DNA of 57,342 bases, taken from Roseburia sp. CAG:10041_57. Lineage in GTDB: Bacteria > Bacillota > Clostridia > Lachnospirales > Lachnospiraceae. The stretch lies in the NCBI GenBank assembly GCA_001916965.1, contig MNTL01000068.1:1-57342 (forward strand), given 5' to 3'. Under the pieces are notes generated by a model. It saw only the letters and a list, made by a program, of their open reading frames with translations, had not been told where the DNA came from and did no database searches. This document shows, in pieces, positions 42,567-51,323 of this stretch (positions are counted from its first letter, which is position 1; the number at the start of each line of letters is the position of its first letter). The translations under genes were made by a program, and so were the position numbers.

Positions 42567-43255
42567 TACAATTTGAACCTGTATCCTACGCCCCAGATTG
42601 TCTCGATATATTGTGGCTTAGAAGTATCTGTCTCGATTTTCTCCCTGATTTTCTTAATGTGTACAGTAACTGTCGCAATATCTCCAATAGAATCCATATC
42701 CCAGATTTCACGGAACAGCTCTTCCTTGGTAAATACATGGTTGGGATTCTCTGCCAGGAAAGTAAGAAGGTCAAATTCCTTGGTAGTGAATGTCTTCTCC
42801 ACGCCATTTACGAATACTCTTCTGGCTGTTTTATCAATTCTGATACCTCTGATCTCTACAATGTCATTTTCCTTCGTATGTGTGCCTACCAGACGATTGT
42901 AACGTGCCATATGTGCTTTTACACGGGCTACCAGTTCACTTGGGCTGAAAGGCTTGGTCAGATAATCATCTGCTCCCAGTCCCAGACCTCTGATCTTGTC
43001 AATATCATCCTTCTTGGCAGATACCATAAGAATAGGAACATCCTTCTCTTCACGGATTCTCTTGCAGATCTCAAATCCATCAATGCCGGGCAGCATCAGA
43101 TCCAGGATAATCAGGTCAAAATCTTCTGCCAGTGCAGTTGCAAGACCTGTATCACCGCTGTTTTCAATCTTTACTTCAAAGTCATTTAATTCCAGATAAT
43201 CTTTCTCAAGATCTGCAATTGCCTCTTCATCTTCTACGATCAATATCTTACTCAT
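42566..43255 (-). CDS. OmpR/PhoB-type response regulator
   Basis: A 229-residue regulator with acidic pair EDE (8-10), phosphoacceptor D52 (LIILDLMLPGIDG), KPFSPSEL and a winged-helix DNA-binding domain with VTVHIKKIREK and IWGVGYRFKL. The partner kinase gene lies 20 bases upstream in the same operon. The RluA-type gene overlaps its stop. The signal and targets are unknown. It is similar in type, but not in sequence detail, to the regulator at 7971. Confidence 0.93.
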   Translation of the reverse strand: MSKILIVEDEEAIADLEKDYLELNDFEVKIENSGDTGLATALAEDFDLIILDLMLPGIDGFEICKRIREEKDVPILMVSAKKDDIDKIRGLGLGADDYLTKPFSPSELVARVKAHMARYNRLVGTHTKENDIVEIRGIRIDKTARRVFVNGVEKTFTTKEFDLLTFLAENPNHVFTKEELFREIWDMDSIGDIATVTVHIKKIREKIETDTSKPQYIETIWGVGYRFKL

Positions 43256-43275
43256 ATTCTTTCATCCTTTCCAAT

Positions 43276-44415
43276 CTATACGATCACTTCATCATTATTT
43301 TCTTTCTTATCTGTATATTTACGGATTACAAAATGCATACAGGTTCCTTCGCCTTCTTTGCTGGTAGCCCATACATAACCACCATGATCCTCTATGATCT
43401 TCTTTACAATGCTAAGACCGATACCACTGCCGCCCTGCAATGAATTTCTGGAAGAATCTGTTCTGTAGAAACGCTCAAAGATATTACCAATGTCTTTTGC
43501 CGCGATTCCTTTTCCATTATCCTCTATCTCTATCCGTACGGATTCACCTTCATCCAGAATTCTGATATCAATAATACCCTTATCATGTCCCATATACTTC
43601 ACACTGTTGCTGATAATATTATTGATGACCTTCTTGAGCTGTTCAGGATCTGCCACAATGCAGGTATCTGCCGGTGCCAGGTTGGTATAATTCAGCTGGA
43701 TATCCTTCTGTTCCAGATCAAGCCCGACTTCCTCCACGCAATCCTGGAAATAATCTGCTATGTTCAATACGTGGAAATGATATGGTATCTTATTGGAGTC
43801 GATACCTGAATAAGTAGTCAGCTCATTGATAAGCCTGTCCATATCATTTGCCTTGTTATATATGGTCTTGATATACTTATCCATTTTCTCCGGTGTATCT
43901 GCAACACCATCCATAATTCCTTCTACATAGCCTTTTATAGAAGTAATTGGTGTCTTCAGATCATGAGAAATGTTGCTTACAAGCTCCTTGCTCTTCTTCT
44001 CATTCTGCATCTTCTCTTCTGCATTTTCTTTAAGCTGCAGCCTCATCTGTTCATAATTGTCATGGAGGTGTCCTATTTCACCCTCCTGCTTGTCAGGAAG
44101 TCTGTAATCAAAATCCCCCTCTGCAATCTTACGCATGGCAATACTTAACTCTTTGATTGGCTTATAGATATCCTGATTTACCCAGGCTGTGATCAATGCA
44201 CTGGTCAGAATCAGAATCACCGCCATGGCAAGTACCAGATAACCCATGAACCGCTTGCTGATCATGGCTCCAATCATTACGTCTTCCTTAGTCAGCTCAT
44301 GAATAACATTCACATTTTCGTGATATCCTATTCCCAGAAATGCTGCGGCAAAGAACAGCAGGGGAACAAAAATGATAGTCAGAAAAAGCAACGTCATTTT
44401 CGTTTTTAATTTCAT
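43276..44415 (-). CDS. Sensor histidine kinase with minimal extracytoplasmic domain
   Basis: A 379-residue kinase. TM1 covers about 8-28. The loop between TM1 and TM2 has only about 30 residues (31-57), and TM2 covers about 58-78. HAMP runs about 79-130. The DHp phosphoacceptor is H151 (NISHDLKTPITS), and the HATPase has NNIISNSVKYMG, DNGKGIAAKD and GSGIGLSIVKKI. The very short outer loop suggests that it senses within the membrane or through a partner protein. AAAGG precedes the ATG. Confidence 0.93.
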   Translation of the reverse strand: MKLKTKMTLLFLTIIFVPLLFFAAAFLGIGYHENVNVIHELTKEDVMIGAMISKRFMGYLVLAMAVILILTSALITAWVNQDIYKPIKELSIAMRKIAEGDFDYRLPDKQEGEIGHLHDNYEQMRLQLKENAEEKMQNEKKSKELVSNISHDLKTPITSIKGYVEGIMDGVADTPEKMDKYIKTIYNKANDMDRLINELTTYSGIDSNKIPYHFHVLNIADYFQDCVEEVGLDLEQKDIQLNYTNLAPADTCIVADPEQLKKVINNIISNSVKYMGHDKGIIDIRILDEGESVRIEIEDNGKGIAAKDIGNIFERFYRTDSSRNSLQGGSGIGLSIVKKIIEDHGGYVWATSKEGEGTCMHFVIRKYTDKKENNDEVIV

Positions 44416-44543
44416 AAAAAATCATGCCTTTCTGTAATCTGTTGTTATATCTATCATACCACACTATTCCCTGTATAGTGAACGCAGATATTGCTTCTTA
44501 ATTGTTTTTTTATAAAAAAGTCTTTTCTTTTTGATTATACCTG

Positions 44544-44572
44544 TTGACAAAACATAATTTACTGAATATAAT
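44544..44572 (+). promoter_or_regulatory. Consensus promoter of perR/rubrerythrin
   Basis: TTGACA (44544-44549) and TATAAT (44567-44572) match the sigma-A consensus exactly, with 17 bases between. This is the strongest promoter by sequence that I noticed in the window. Confidence 0.85.
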
Positions 44573-44588
44573 AATGATAATCATTACT
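44570..44588 (+). promoter_or_regulatory. Fur/PerR-type operator
   Basis: The 19-base site aataatgataatcattact matches 16 of 19 positions of the Fur-box consensus GATAATGATAATCATTATC. It overlaps the -10 element and start site, the position expected for repression by the regulator encoded just downstream. Confidence 0.8.
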
Positions 44589-44612
44589 GTTAAAGTTGAA
44601 AGGAAGACACAT

Positions 44613-45011
44613 ATGATGATGAAATACAGCCGTCAGAGAGCGGCTATCCTGTCTTTTCTCCGCAGTAGAAAAGACCATCCAAGTGCAGAATTTGTCTACA
44701 TGCATGTGAAAGAGGACTTTCCCAATATCAGCCTCGGTACCGTGTATCGTAATCTTACACAGCTTGCCGACACCGGTGAGATTGCCAGATTACAGTTTGG
44801 CGAGTTGGGAATTGACCGGTTCGATGCAGATACCTCAAACCATGAGCATTTCGTATGCTCTTCCTGCAAGAGTGTCATAGACCTGGATATGGGAGACATC
44901 TCCTATATTGACCAGGAAGCCGCTAAGAACTTTGACGGAATGATTCAAGGACATAGTATTTACTTCTGCGGATTGTGCAAAAACTGTCTGCAGAATCAAC
45001 AAAATTATTAA
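44613..45011 (+). CDS. perR: Fur-family repressor, PerR-like
   Basis: A 132-residue protein from the ATG at 44613, with AAAGGAAG upstream; the longer frame would start inside the promoter. The winged helix includes HPSAEFVYMHVKEDFPNISLGTVYRNLTQL. The regulatory metal site region is RFDADTSNHEHFVC, where an Asp in the PerR D85 position and the His pair are visible. Zinc cysteines are CSSC and CGLCKNC. Gene order with a rubrerythrin and the operator over its own promoter favour PerR (peroxide sensing by Fe-dependent His oxidation) over Fur or Zur, but that assignment is inference. Confidence 0.87.
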   Translation: MMMKYSRQRAAILSFLRSRKDHPSAEFVYMHVKEDFPNISLGTVYRNLTQLADTGEIARLQFGELGIDRFDADTSNHEHFVCSSCKSVIDLDMGDISYIDQEAAKNFDGMIQGHSIYFCGLCKNCLQNQQNY

Positions 45012-45036
45012 TTTTATTTTTTAGGAGGAAACGAAT

Positions 45037-45621
45037 ATGAAATTTGTATGTACAGTATGTGGTTATGTTTATGAAGGTGATGCAGCTCCTGCAGAGTGTC
45101 CTGTCTGTCATGTAGGCGCTGATAAGTTCAAGAAAGTAGAAGGAGACCTTACTCTTGCTGCTGAACATGAATATGGTGTATATGCCAAAACTGTAAAGAA
45201 CAATGCTGAGATCAGCGAAGAAGACAAGAAGTACATCTTCGATCAGTTAAAGGCTAACTTTGAAGGTGAGTGTTCAGAAGTTGGTATGTATCTGTGCATG
45301 GCTCGTATCGCCCATCGTGAAGGCTATCCTGAAATCGGTCTCTACTGGGAGAAGGCAGCTTATGAAGAAGCAGAGCATGCAGCTAAATTCGCTGAAATGT
45401 TAGGTGAGGATCTGGAGCCTAATATGAAGGCTACAACAAAGGATAACTTAAAGTGGAGAGTAGACTGCGAATTCGGCGCTACAGCAGGTAAAGTAGACCT
45501 TGCAAAATGTGCAAAGAAGAACAATCTGGATGCTATTCACGATACAGTACATGAAATGGCTCGTGACGAAGCAAGACATGGCAAGGCCCTCAAGGGACTC
45601 TTAGACAGATATTTTGGTTAA
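45037..45621 (+). CDS. Reverse rubrerythrin (N-terminal rubredoxin domain)
   Basis: A 194-residue peroxide-reducing protein. The order is reversed from classical rubrerythrin: a rubredoxin FeS4 domain comes first (C5, C8, C21, C24 in VCTVCGYVYEG and AECPVCHVG). A four-helix di-iron domain follows, with EGECSEVGMYLCMARIAHREG, EKAAYEEAEHAAKFAEML and HEMARDEARHGKALKGLL, which hold the Glu and His ligands. AGGAGG precedes the ATG. It lies 25 bases after the PerR-like gene. In Clostridium acetobutylicum, reverse rubrerythrins are PerR-controlled NADH-peroxide defence proteins, which matches this arrangement. Confidence 0.93.
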   Translation: MKFVCTVCGYVYEGDAAPAECPVCHVGADKFKKVEGDLTLAAEHEYGVYAKTVKNNAEISEEDKKYIFDQLKANFEGECSEVGMYLCMARIAHREGYPEIGLYWEKAAYEEAEHAAKFAEMLGEDLEPNMKATTKDNLKWRVDCEFGATAGKVDLAKCAKKNNLDAIHDTVHEMARDEARHGKALKGLLDRYFG

Positions 45622-45650
45622 TTCTTTCCCAATTAAATATATTTCCAAGC

Positions 45651-45676
45651 AAAAAACGCCATCACTGGCGTTTTTT
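45651..45676. terminator. Bidirectional terminator after rubrerythrin
   Basis: aaaaaacgcc and ggcgtttttt form perfect arms around a six-base loop, between the converging rubrerythrin and PocR-sensor genes. Confidence 0.9.
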
Positions 45677-45681
45677 GTTTT

Positions 45682-46470
45682 CTATTTACTTTCTTCAAAA
45701 GCGGTCGAGATATCGCTCATAAGCCTGGTGATCTCTCCCACTGATTTTTCGATATCATTATATATTGATGCTGATTGTCCGGATAACTCCTGCATACTCT
45801 TTGCAACAACCGCGAATCCTTTTCCTGCCTCTCCACTTCTGGCAGCTTCTATCGTTGCATTTAGGGAAAGTATTGTCTGTCTGTTTGCAATTCCTTTTAA
45901 ATGACCTGTATTGTCATTAATTTCAGCAATCAATTCTCCTGATTTGGATATCTCATCCTTTACCTTATCCAGTCTGCCGGCATTTACATGCTTGAAATAT
46001 TCCAGATTTACCAGCTGATTTACGATAATTCCCAACAAATTAGCAGATGATCGTATTCTCTTCTCAGTACTGACCGGTACTTTACGAAGTGCCTGTATGT
46101 ATTTTTCAGGGTCAATTCCAAGTTCTTTGGCAGTATTACGGAATTCCTCTTCATCCGGCTGTTTGGGTAATACCTGCCCACCAATAATGGCTCCCATTTT
46201 CTCCCCATTGACTACAATATCTACAGAGAAATCCATAAGCCCGGCATGGCAGAAATATGTACCGCTACATTCATTATCACACTTTACGCAACGTCTGTTG
46301 CCTTCCTTTGACCCTCTGGTATATTTCATACAAAAGTCTGTAAAATTACTTCCTTCTGTAATATATTCTCCGTTTTTGCCTACAGCGATTGCCGCCAGGC
46401 CCGTTGCCTCAGAGAAATTATTTTGTATCTCCTGAAGCTTATTCATATTCATAAAATCTTTCAGCTCCAT
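45682..46470 (-). CDS. Soluble PocR-domain sensor with chemoreceptor-like C-terminus
   Basis: From the ATG at 46470 (AGGGAG upstream) the protein has 262 residues. Residues about 5-165 are a PocR-type ligand domain with a cysteine cluster: DFCMKYTRGSKEGNRRCVKC, then CSGTYFCHAGLMDFSVDI and GAIIGGQVLPKQPDEEEF. Residues about 185-262 are a short chemoreceptor signalling helix pair with the tip ILSLNATIEAARSGEAGKGF. There is no membrane segment, no HAMP and a much shortened signalling domain. The cysteines may bind a metal or redox cofactor. It could feed cytoplasmic chemotaxis arrays or act alone. The ligand is unknown. Confidence 0.85.
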   Translation of the reverse strand: MELKDFMNMNKLQEIQNNFSEATGLAAIAVGKNGEYITEGSNFTDFCMKYTRGSKEGNRRCVKCDNECSGTYFCHAGLMDFSVDIVVNGEKMGAIIGGQVLPKQPDEEEFRNTAKELGIDPEKYIQALRKVPVSTEKRIRSSANLLGIIVNQLVNLEYFKHVNAGRLDKVKDEISKSGELIAEINDNTGHLKGIANRQTILSLNATIEAARSGEAGKGFAVVAKSMQELSGQSASIYNDIEKSVGEITRLMSDISTAFEESK

Positions 46471-46699
46471 ATTATCGCACTCCCTTTTACCATTATTACA
46501 GCGAGCGACCGTCATACCTATTTTATTTATGATATAACGGTCGCTCTAATGAAATTCGTTATCCAATTTTTACTCTTTTCTGTGACTCATCTATCACTTC
46601 AATTATTATGGTATTGTTCAATATGACTACTTGCTTCGTTACCTTAAATGTTAATCTCAACTCTTTTTGATTTCTGTTCCTATTCACATATTTATTTAA

Positions 46700-46813
46700 G
46701 GTCTTTCCCTCGAAGAGTTACTAAGTATTACCACTGTCATATTGATGGAAGCTCTCCGGCGTTCCCAATGGACTTACCTCCTGTTCCCAGACGTCGATGT
46801 CTGTTATTTTTTC
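46700..46813 (+). ncRNA. Candidate structured small RNA (orientation uncertain)
   Basis: The 551-base gap 46471-47021 has no gene. On the plus strand, arms cagac and gtctg at 46788-46803 are followed by TTATTTTTTC, a terminator-like end. Upstream lies an inner hairpin (attg..ggaa/ttcccaat, about 46741-46770) and single-stranded CUCC-type stretches. A weak promoter TTGATT with TATTTA precedes about 46700. On the opposite strand a promoter TTGAAA (46866-46871)/TACACT (46843-46848) would make the same region a leader for the PocR gene. Which reading is right cannot be decided here, and no known riboswitch class fits. Confidence 0.35.
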
Positions 46814-46842
46814 TTTCTTTTTTCTTCTCTGTTTGTAATTGT

Positions 46843-46871
46843 AGTGTAACACTTTACTCTGAATTTTTCAA
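46843..46871 (-). promoter_or_regulatory. Possible promoter for the PocR-sensor gene leader
   Basis: TTGAAA (46866-46871) and TACACT (46843-46848) on the minus strand with a 17-base spacer. It would give a leader of about 365 bases before the ATG at 46470. Confidence 0.45.
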
Positions 46872-47021
46872 GATTTTCTGTATAATTTTCATACATTTTA
46901 GCATTACTTACAACTTGTTTCAGTGATATTGTATAGTATTGTCTGATTATTCTTACAATTACAAATTCCCACATATTATGATGCCATGGAACACATCACA
47001 ATAAGTGGGAAAGTATACTAA

Positions 47022-47858
47022 TTATTCAACTGAGCTGACACAATTATTCATCAGCATGGCAATTGTCATAGGACCTACGCCACCTGGAACCGGAGTAATT
47101 GCACTTGTATGTGGTGCAACTTTGTCAAAGTCAACATCACCACAAAGCTTATTCTCCGCATTTCTATGGATTCCTACATCAATGACTACTGCGCCTTCCT
47201 TCACATAGGTCTCATCCACGAACTTTGGTTTGCCGATTGCAACCACCAGAATATCTGCCTGTCTGGTAATTTCCTTCATATCCTGTGTTTTGGAGTGGCA
47301 TATGGTTACTGTACCGTTTTCTCTAAGCAGAAGCATTGCCATAGGTTTGCCTACAATATTGCTTCTTCCCATAACTACGCAGCGCTTACCGGCAATCTCA
47401 ATTCCTGAGCGTTTTAATAAGGTAATAATTCCAAGCGGGGTACAGGATACATAACCTTTTCCTCCGGTACACAATGCACCTACATTCTGCATATGGAATC
47501 CATCTACATCCTTGTCTGGAGAGATTGTCTGGATAATCTTCTCTTCGTTGATCTGCTCAGGCAATGGCAGCTGTACCAGAATGCCATTTACTCCGGCATC
47601 GGCATTGAGCTTCTCGATCAGCGCCACCAGTTCTTCCTCAGTTGTCTCTTCCGGCAGTTCATAAGAAAGTGATTCGATGCCGATATATTCACATGCCTTT
47701 TTCTTATTTCTGACATAGACACTGGAAGCCGGGTCATTTCCTACCTGAATGACCGCCAGCGCTGCCTTTTTGCCTTCCTTTGCCATGGCAGCTGCTTTTT
47801 CTTTTAATTCATCCTTGATTACCTGGGAAATCTTTTTACCATCAATAACCTGATACAT
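47022..47858 (-). CDS. folD: Methylenetetrahydrofolate dehydrogenase/cyclohydrolase FolD
   Basis: A 278-residue bifunctional enzyme of one-carbon metabolism, converting 5,10-methylene-THF to 10-formyl-THF. The active-site lysine region is YVRNKKKACEYIGI, followed by GILVQLPLPEQINEE, DKDVDGFHMQNVGAL and the cofactor-binding GRSNIVGKPMAMLLL. The C-terminal TPVPGGVGPMTIAML motif is intact. I use the ATG at 47858, seven bases after AAAGGAG; the longer frame (47885) lacks a site. An unassigned hairpin lies upstream at about 47911-47940 (gcgtgtgaaaaa/tttttcacac). Confidence 0.96.
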   Translation of the reverse strand: MYQVIDGKKISQVIKDELKEKAAAMAKEGKKAALAVIQVGNDPASSVYVRNKKKACEYIGIESLSYELPEETTEEELVALIEKLNADAGVNGILVQLPLPEQINEEKIIQTISPDKDVDGFHMQNVGALCTGGKGYVSCTPLGIITLLKRSGIEIAGKRCVVMGRSNIVGKPMAMLLLRENGTVTICHSKTQDMKEITRQADILVVAIGKPKFVDETYVKEGAVVIDVGIHRNAENKLCGDVDFDKVAPHTSAITPVPGGVGPMTIAMLMNNCVSSVE

Positions 47859-47996
47859 ATCTATTCTCCTTTGCCATTTGTCCAATCATAATAATTACCA
47901 TGCCTTTGCGTGTGAAAAATTCTTTTTTCACACTACGCTCATAGAAGTATCATAACTGACGGTATTCACTTTGGCAAGGTAAAAGGATGAAGTTAT

Positions 47997-50900
47997 TTAT
48001 TTCTTTCTACGAATGAGAACTACTGCCACAATTACTGCAATTACAAGAATTGCGGCCAGAATGGCAAACGGTGTGAAGATACCGCCTTTTGTCTGCTGTG
48101 CATTCTCTACTGTTGTATCTGCCTGCTCATCCTTTGCGGAAGCCTTGCCAAGGGTATCATCACCCTGTACCAGAACCATGGCAGAGATACCTTCTACTGT
48201 AACAGAACCTTCGGCTGTTCCAAGAGATTCACAGCCTGCCTTCTCACCATTGACACAGATATCCCATGCGCCTGCTGGTAAGTTTACTGTGACCGCATCA
48301 GGATTGCCATTATAAATGACTGCAATATTCTGTGCTGTTTCGCCCTGCGCCTCACCCTTAATGGTATAAGCCACTACATTTGCATCCAGTCCACTCATAA
48401 AAGTAAGCATATTCTGAATATCGGTTGCTGTTGTCATACGCAGCGCACTGTGTGCCTTACGGAACGCAATCAGACCTTTATAATATTCATAGGTATCAAT
48501 CACATTGCCCTTATTATCCCATTTGATGCTGTTGGTTGCATCAGGAGAACAATAGCTGTTCTCATCAAATCCGCCCTCTGACTTCTCATTTGGCTTGGAA
48601 CGAAGCATTTCTTCACCAGCCTGCATGAAAGATACACCCTGTGAGGTAAGGATGATTGCACTTCCCAGCTTGTTCATCTTCACTCTGTCAGCTTCGCTGT
48701 CATCTGCATTGGAAATGGCAAGCTTATCCCAGAAGGTCAGATTATCGTGACAGGATATGTAGTTAATGCTCTGTCCGGGCTGTCCTGACCAGTTCGTGCT
48801 CTTCTTATCATTCTTGGAGATCATGACCTGTGGATGGGGAGTCGCTGCTACAACACCGAACTTAATGCTCTCTTCCATGCCTTCTTTTCCACTTACAAAG
48901 CCTTTATCAAGGGAATCAAATACACTACCCTTGATTCCATCACGGATATCATCACTGAAAGCACCTACCCGGTCTAACTGGTATATATGGTTCTTCGTTG
49001 CCTGCTGTGCTTCCGGTAATGCAGACTCTCCACCGGTCCATCCTTCACCGTATACCATGATAGAAGGATCTACCTGATCCAGTGCTTCCCTGACAGCTTT
49101 CATGGTATCCAGGTCATGTACGCCCATCAGGTCAAACCGGAAACCATCTACATGATATTCTGTTGCCCAGTATACAACAGAATCTACAATATACTTACGC
49201 ATCATGGCACGTTCTGAAGCTGTCTCATTACCACAGCCTGAACCGTTTGAATAGTTGTCGCCATTCTTTCTGTAGTAATAGTCCGGCACCGTCTTCTGGA
49301 ACCAGGAATCTGCCAGATTGTAAGTATGGTTATATACAACGTCCATATTCACACGGATTCCATTCTCATGAAGTGTCTGGATCATCTGCTTCATTTCATT
49401 GACACGCACTTCTCCATGGTAAGGATCTGTACTGTAAGAACCTTCAGGTACATTATAGTTCTTAGGATCATAACCCCAGTTGAACTGTGCTGTATCAAGC
49501 TTTGTCTCATCTACTGTAGCATAATCATAGCTTGGCAGAATCTGTACGTGAGTCACTCCCAGATCCAGAATATGATCAAGCCCTGTTGCCAGTCCTTCAC
49601 TGTTTTTCGTTCCACGTTCTGTCAATCCAAGGAACTTACCTGTGTTCTGGATTCCTGAAGAAGCATCAGAAGATAGATCACGGATATGCAGTTCATAGAT
49701 CACTGCATCTGTTGCGTTACTGAATGCAGGTCTGACATCTGCATCAAATCCATCCGGATTGGTAGCTTCCAGGTCAAGAATCTCACCTCTGTTGCCGTTT
49801 ACTCCTGCACTTCTTGCATATAAGTCAACGACTTCATTTACTTTATTCCCAATCTTTACTGAATAAGTATAATATACACCATTCAGATCCCCTGTCTTTT
49901 CACATACCCAGGTTCCTTTGACATCTGCTGTCATTGGAATCGTTTCCATTAAATTGTCACCATCACCCTGCTCATATAGGTTAAGTGATACTTCTACGGC
50001 AGTAGGTGCCCATATACGGAAGGTTGTCTTTTCCTTCGTATAGACAGCCCCCAGATCATCACCGTCATATGCCAATTCTTCATCAAAATATGTAGAACCA
50101 ATAATTTTATCCATAGATACCGAACATCCTTCATATCCTTGTCTGTTCACAGAATAAGCCTTTGATAAAGCAAGCTCTTCTTCCATGATCAGTGTAATTT
50201 CTTTGTCATTTACAATCTCTACCTGTGCAACAGGATATGCATTTCCTTCATCATCTGTCACTTCAAATGCATCTGCTGCGTCAGATTGAAGAGGCTTTGA
50301 CACAGTAAGCACAATCTCCTTACTTGTCGTATCCTTAAAAGCTGCTGTTGCGATCACCGGCTCAAATACCGCCTCACTCTTATCATACCAGAATGTAGGA
50401 TTACCTTCCACAACATATACATCCAAAGTCTGATCTGTTGCCTTGGTCAGGTCTGCCTCATACTCTGCTGCAGCATCCGCATCACCATTTTCAATGATCT
50501 TAAAACCAGCTGTTGTAACACCATCCTCCGGTTTTAAGCCTACGTGGAATACCGCACCATAATCATCTGTCTCCACATAAGGATAGCTGCCGCCTACCTC
50601 TGTACCTGCCCATGCATAGGCTTCTATAGTATCTTTGCTGTAGCTCTGTGCAAAATTATAATAGTGGATATTAAGCTTAGCAGCATCTGCTTCTTCATAT
50701 ACGTGCAGTCTGGCTTCTTCCAATGCCTGCAGATCATAAGTGGCTGCACCATCAGGAGCCTGTGTGGCATATTCTGCTTCCCCGCTGGTAAGCCATATCT
50801 CTACGGTATCACCATCCATTGTCACGAAGCGGTCATCTGCTATGTCTTTATCCTCCCATTGATTCAGACGTACAATGAAACCAATACTTGCCGGTGTACG

Positions 50901-51146
50901 ATTGGTCTGATACACCGCTACCTGCCCATAATCATCTGTATCAGTGAAGTCTACCTGCTGACCGTCTTTTCCTTCTTCCCAGAGCCACAGATTCCATCCT
51001 TCATAATTGTCATCTGCACGACCCCCATAATGTACGATCAATGTCTTACCTGCTGCCTGTACCTGCATCCCAGGAACAAAACAGGTAAATACTGTCATAA
51101 GTATCATAAGAATACCCATGAATCCTGCTGTCATTCTTTTTCTCAC
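47997..51146 (-). CDS. pulA: Type I pullulanase, surface anchored, with two CBM41-like modules
   Basis: A 1049-residue secreted glycoside hydrolase family 13 enzyme that cuts alpha-1,6 bonds of pullulan and starch. A signal peptide (1-31) is followed by two starch-binding CBM41-like modules (about 33-140 and 152-258, each with a TDDYG turn) and an Ig-like domain. A CBM48/pullulanase N-domain and the GH13 barrel follow, with FNWGYDPKNYNVPE, the nucleophile D672 (FRFDLMG), acid/base E701 (YGEGWTGG) and D801 (CHDN). A membrane helix and RRKK at the C-terminus anchor it. The anchor is a plain hydrophobic tail; no LPXTG motif is seen. Confidence 0.96.
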   Translation of the reverse strand: MRKRMTAGFMGILMILMTVFTCFVPGMQVQAAGKTLIVHYGGRADDNYEGWNLWLWEEGKDGQQVDFTDTDDYGQVAVYQTNRTPASIGFIVRLNQWEDKDIADDRFVTMDGDTVEIWLTSGEAEYATQAPDGAATYDLQALEEARLHVYEEADAAKLNIHYYNFAQSYSKDTIEAYAWAGTEVGGSYPYVETDDYGAVFHVGLKPEDGVTTAGFKIIENGDADAAAEYEADLTKATDQTLDVYVVEGNPTFWYDKSEAVFEPVIATAAFKDTTSKEIVLTVSKPLQSDAADAFEVTDDEGNAYPVAQVEIVNDKEITLIMEEELALSKAYSVNRQGYEGCSVSMDKIIGSTYFDEELAYDGDDLGAVYTKEKTTFRIWAPTAVEVSLNLYEQGDGDNLMETIPMTADVKGTWVCEKTGDLNGVYYTYSVKIGNKVNEVVDLYARSAGVNGNRGEILDLEATNPDGFDADVRPAFSNATDAVIYELHIRDLSSDASSGIQNTGKFLGLTERGTKNSEGLATGLDHILDLGVTHVQILPSYDYATVDETKLDTAQFNWGYDPKNYNVPEGSYSTDPYHGEVRVNEMKQMIQTLHENGIRVNMDVVYNHTYNLADSWFQKTVPDYYYRKNGDNYSNGSGCGNETASERAMMRKYIVDSVVYWATEYHVDGFRFDLMGVHDLDTMKAVREALDQVDPSIMVYGEGWTGGESALPEAQQATKNHIYQLDRVGAFSDDIRDGIKGSVFDSLDKGFVSGKEGMEESIKFGVVAATPHPQVMISKNDKKSTNWSGQPGQSINYISCHDNLTFWDKLAISNADDSEADRVKMNKLGSAIILTSQGVSFMQAGEEMLRSKPNEKSEGGFDENSYCSPDATNSIKWDNKGNVIDTYEYYKGLIAFRKAHSALRMTTATDIQNMLTFMSGLDANVVAYTIKGEAQGETAQNIAVIYNGNPDAVTVNLPAGAWDICVNGEKAGCESLGTAEGSVTVEGISAMVLVQGDDTLGKASAKDEQADTTVENAQQTKGGIFTPFAILAAILVIAVIVAVVLIRRKK

Positions 51147-51268
51147 GTTGTAATACCTCCCTCTGAATTATCATCATGTTACCCGCCTAGTATACCCCTC
51201 CTTTTCCATTTCGTCCATATAAAAATTTCGCTTTTTTTCGTAAAGTGTGACAATTTGTTAAGTGTACA

Positions 51269-51312
51269 CAAAAAAGGCATTCCCACTTTGTATAAAGTGT
51301 AGAATGCCTTTT
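51269..51312 (-). terminator. Terminator after the transglutaminase-like gene
   Basis: The arms aaaaggcattc (51272-51282) and gaatgcctttt (51302-51312) with inner cacttt/aaagtg pairing are followed on the minus strand by TTTTTTG. Confidence 0.85.
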
Positions 51313-51323
51313 ATCATCCTCTG

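Noticed and set aside
46690..46830. Possible cyclic-di-GMP, THF, ZTP or cobalamin riboswitch upstream of the PocR-sensor gene
   Set aside because: None of the conserved motifs of these classes could be matched in order, so it is listed only as an unassigned candidate RNA.
47886..47996. Possible ZTP riboswitch ahead of folD
   Set aside because: The gap holds only a short A/T-rich hairpin at about 47911-47940 and lacks the conserved ZTP elements.
50544..51302. A 252-codon plus-strand open frame opposite the pullulanase gene
   Set aside because: It lies antisense to a clear gene and gives a Cys/Ile/Tyr-rich composition without domains or a convincing ribosome-binding site. It is a shadow of pulA.
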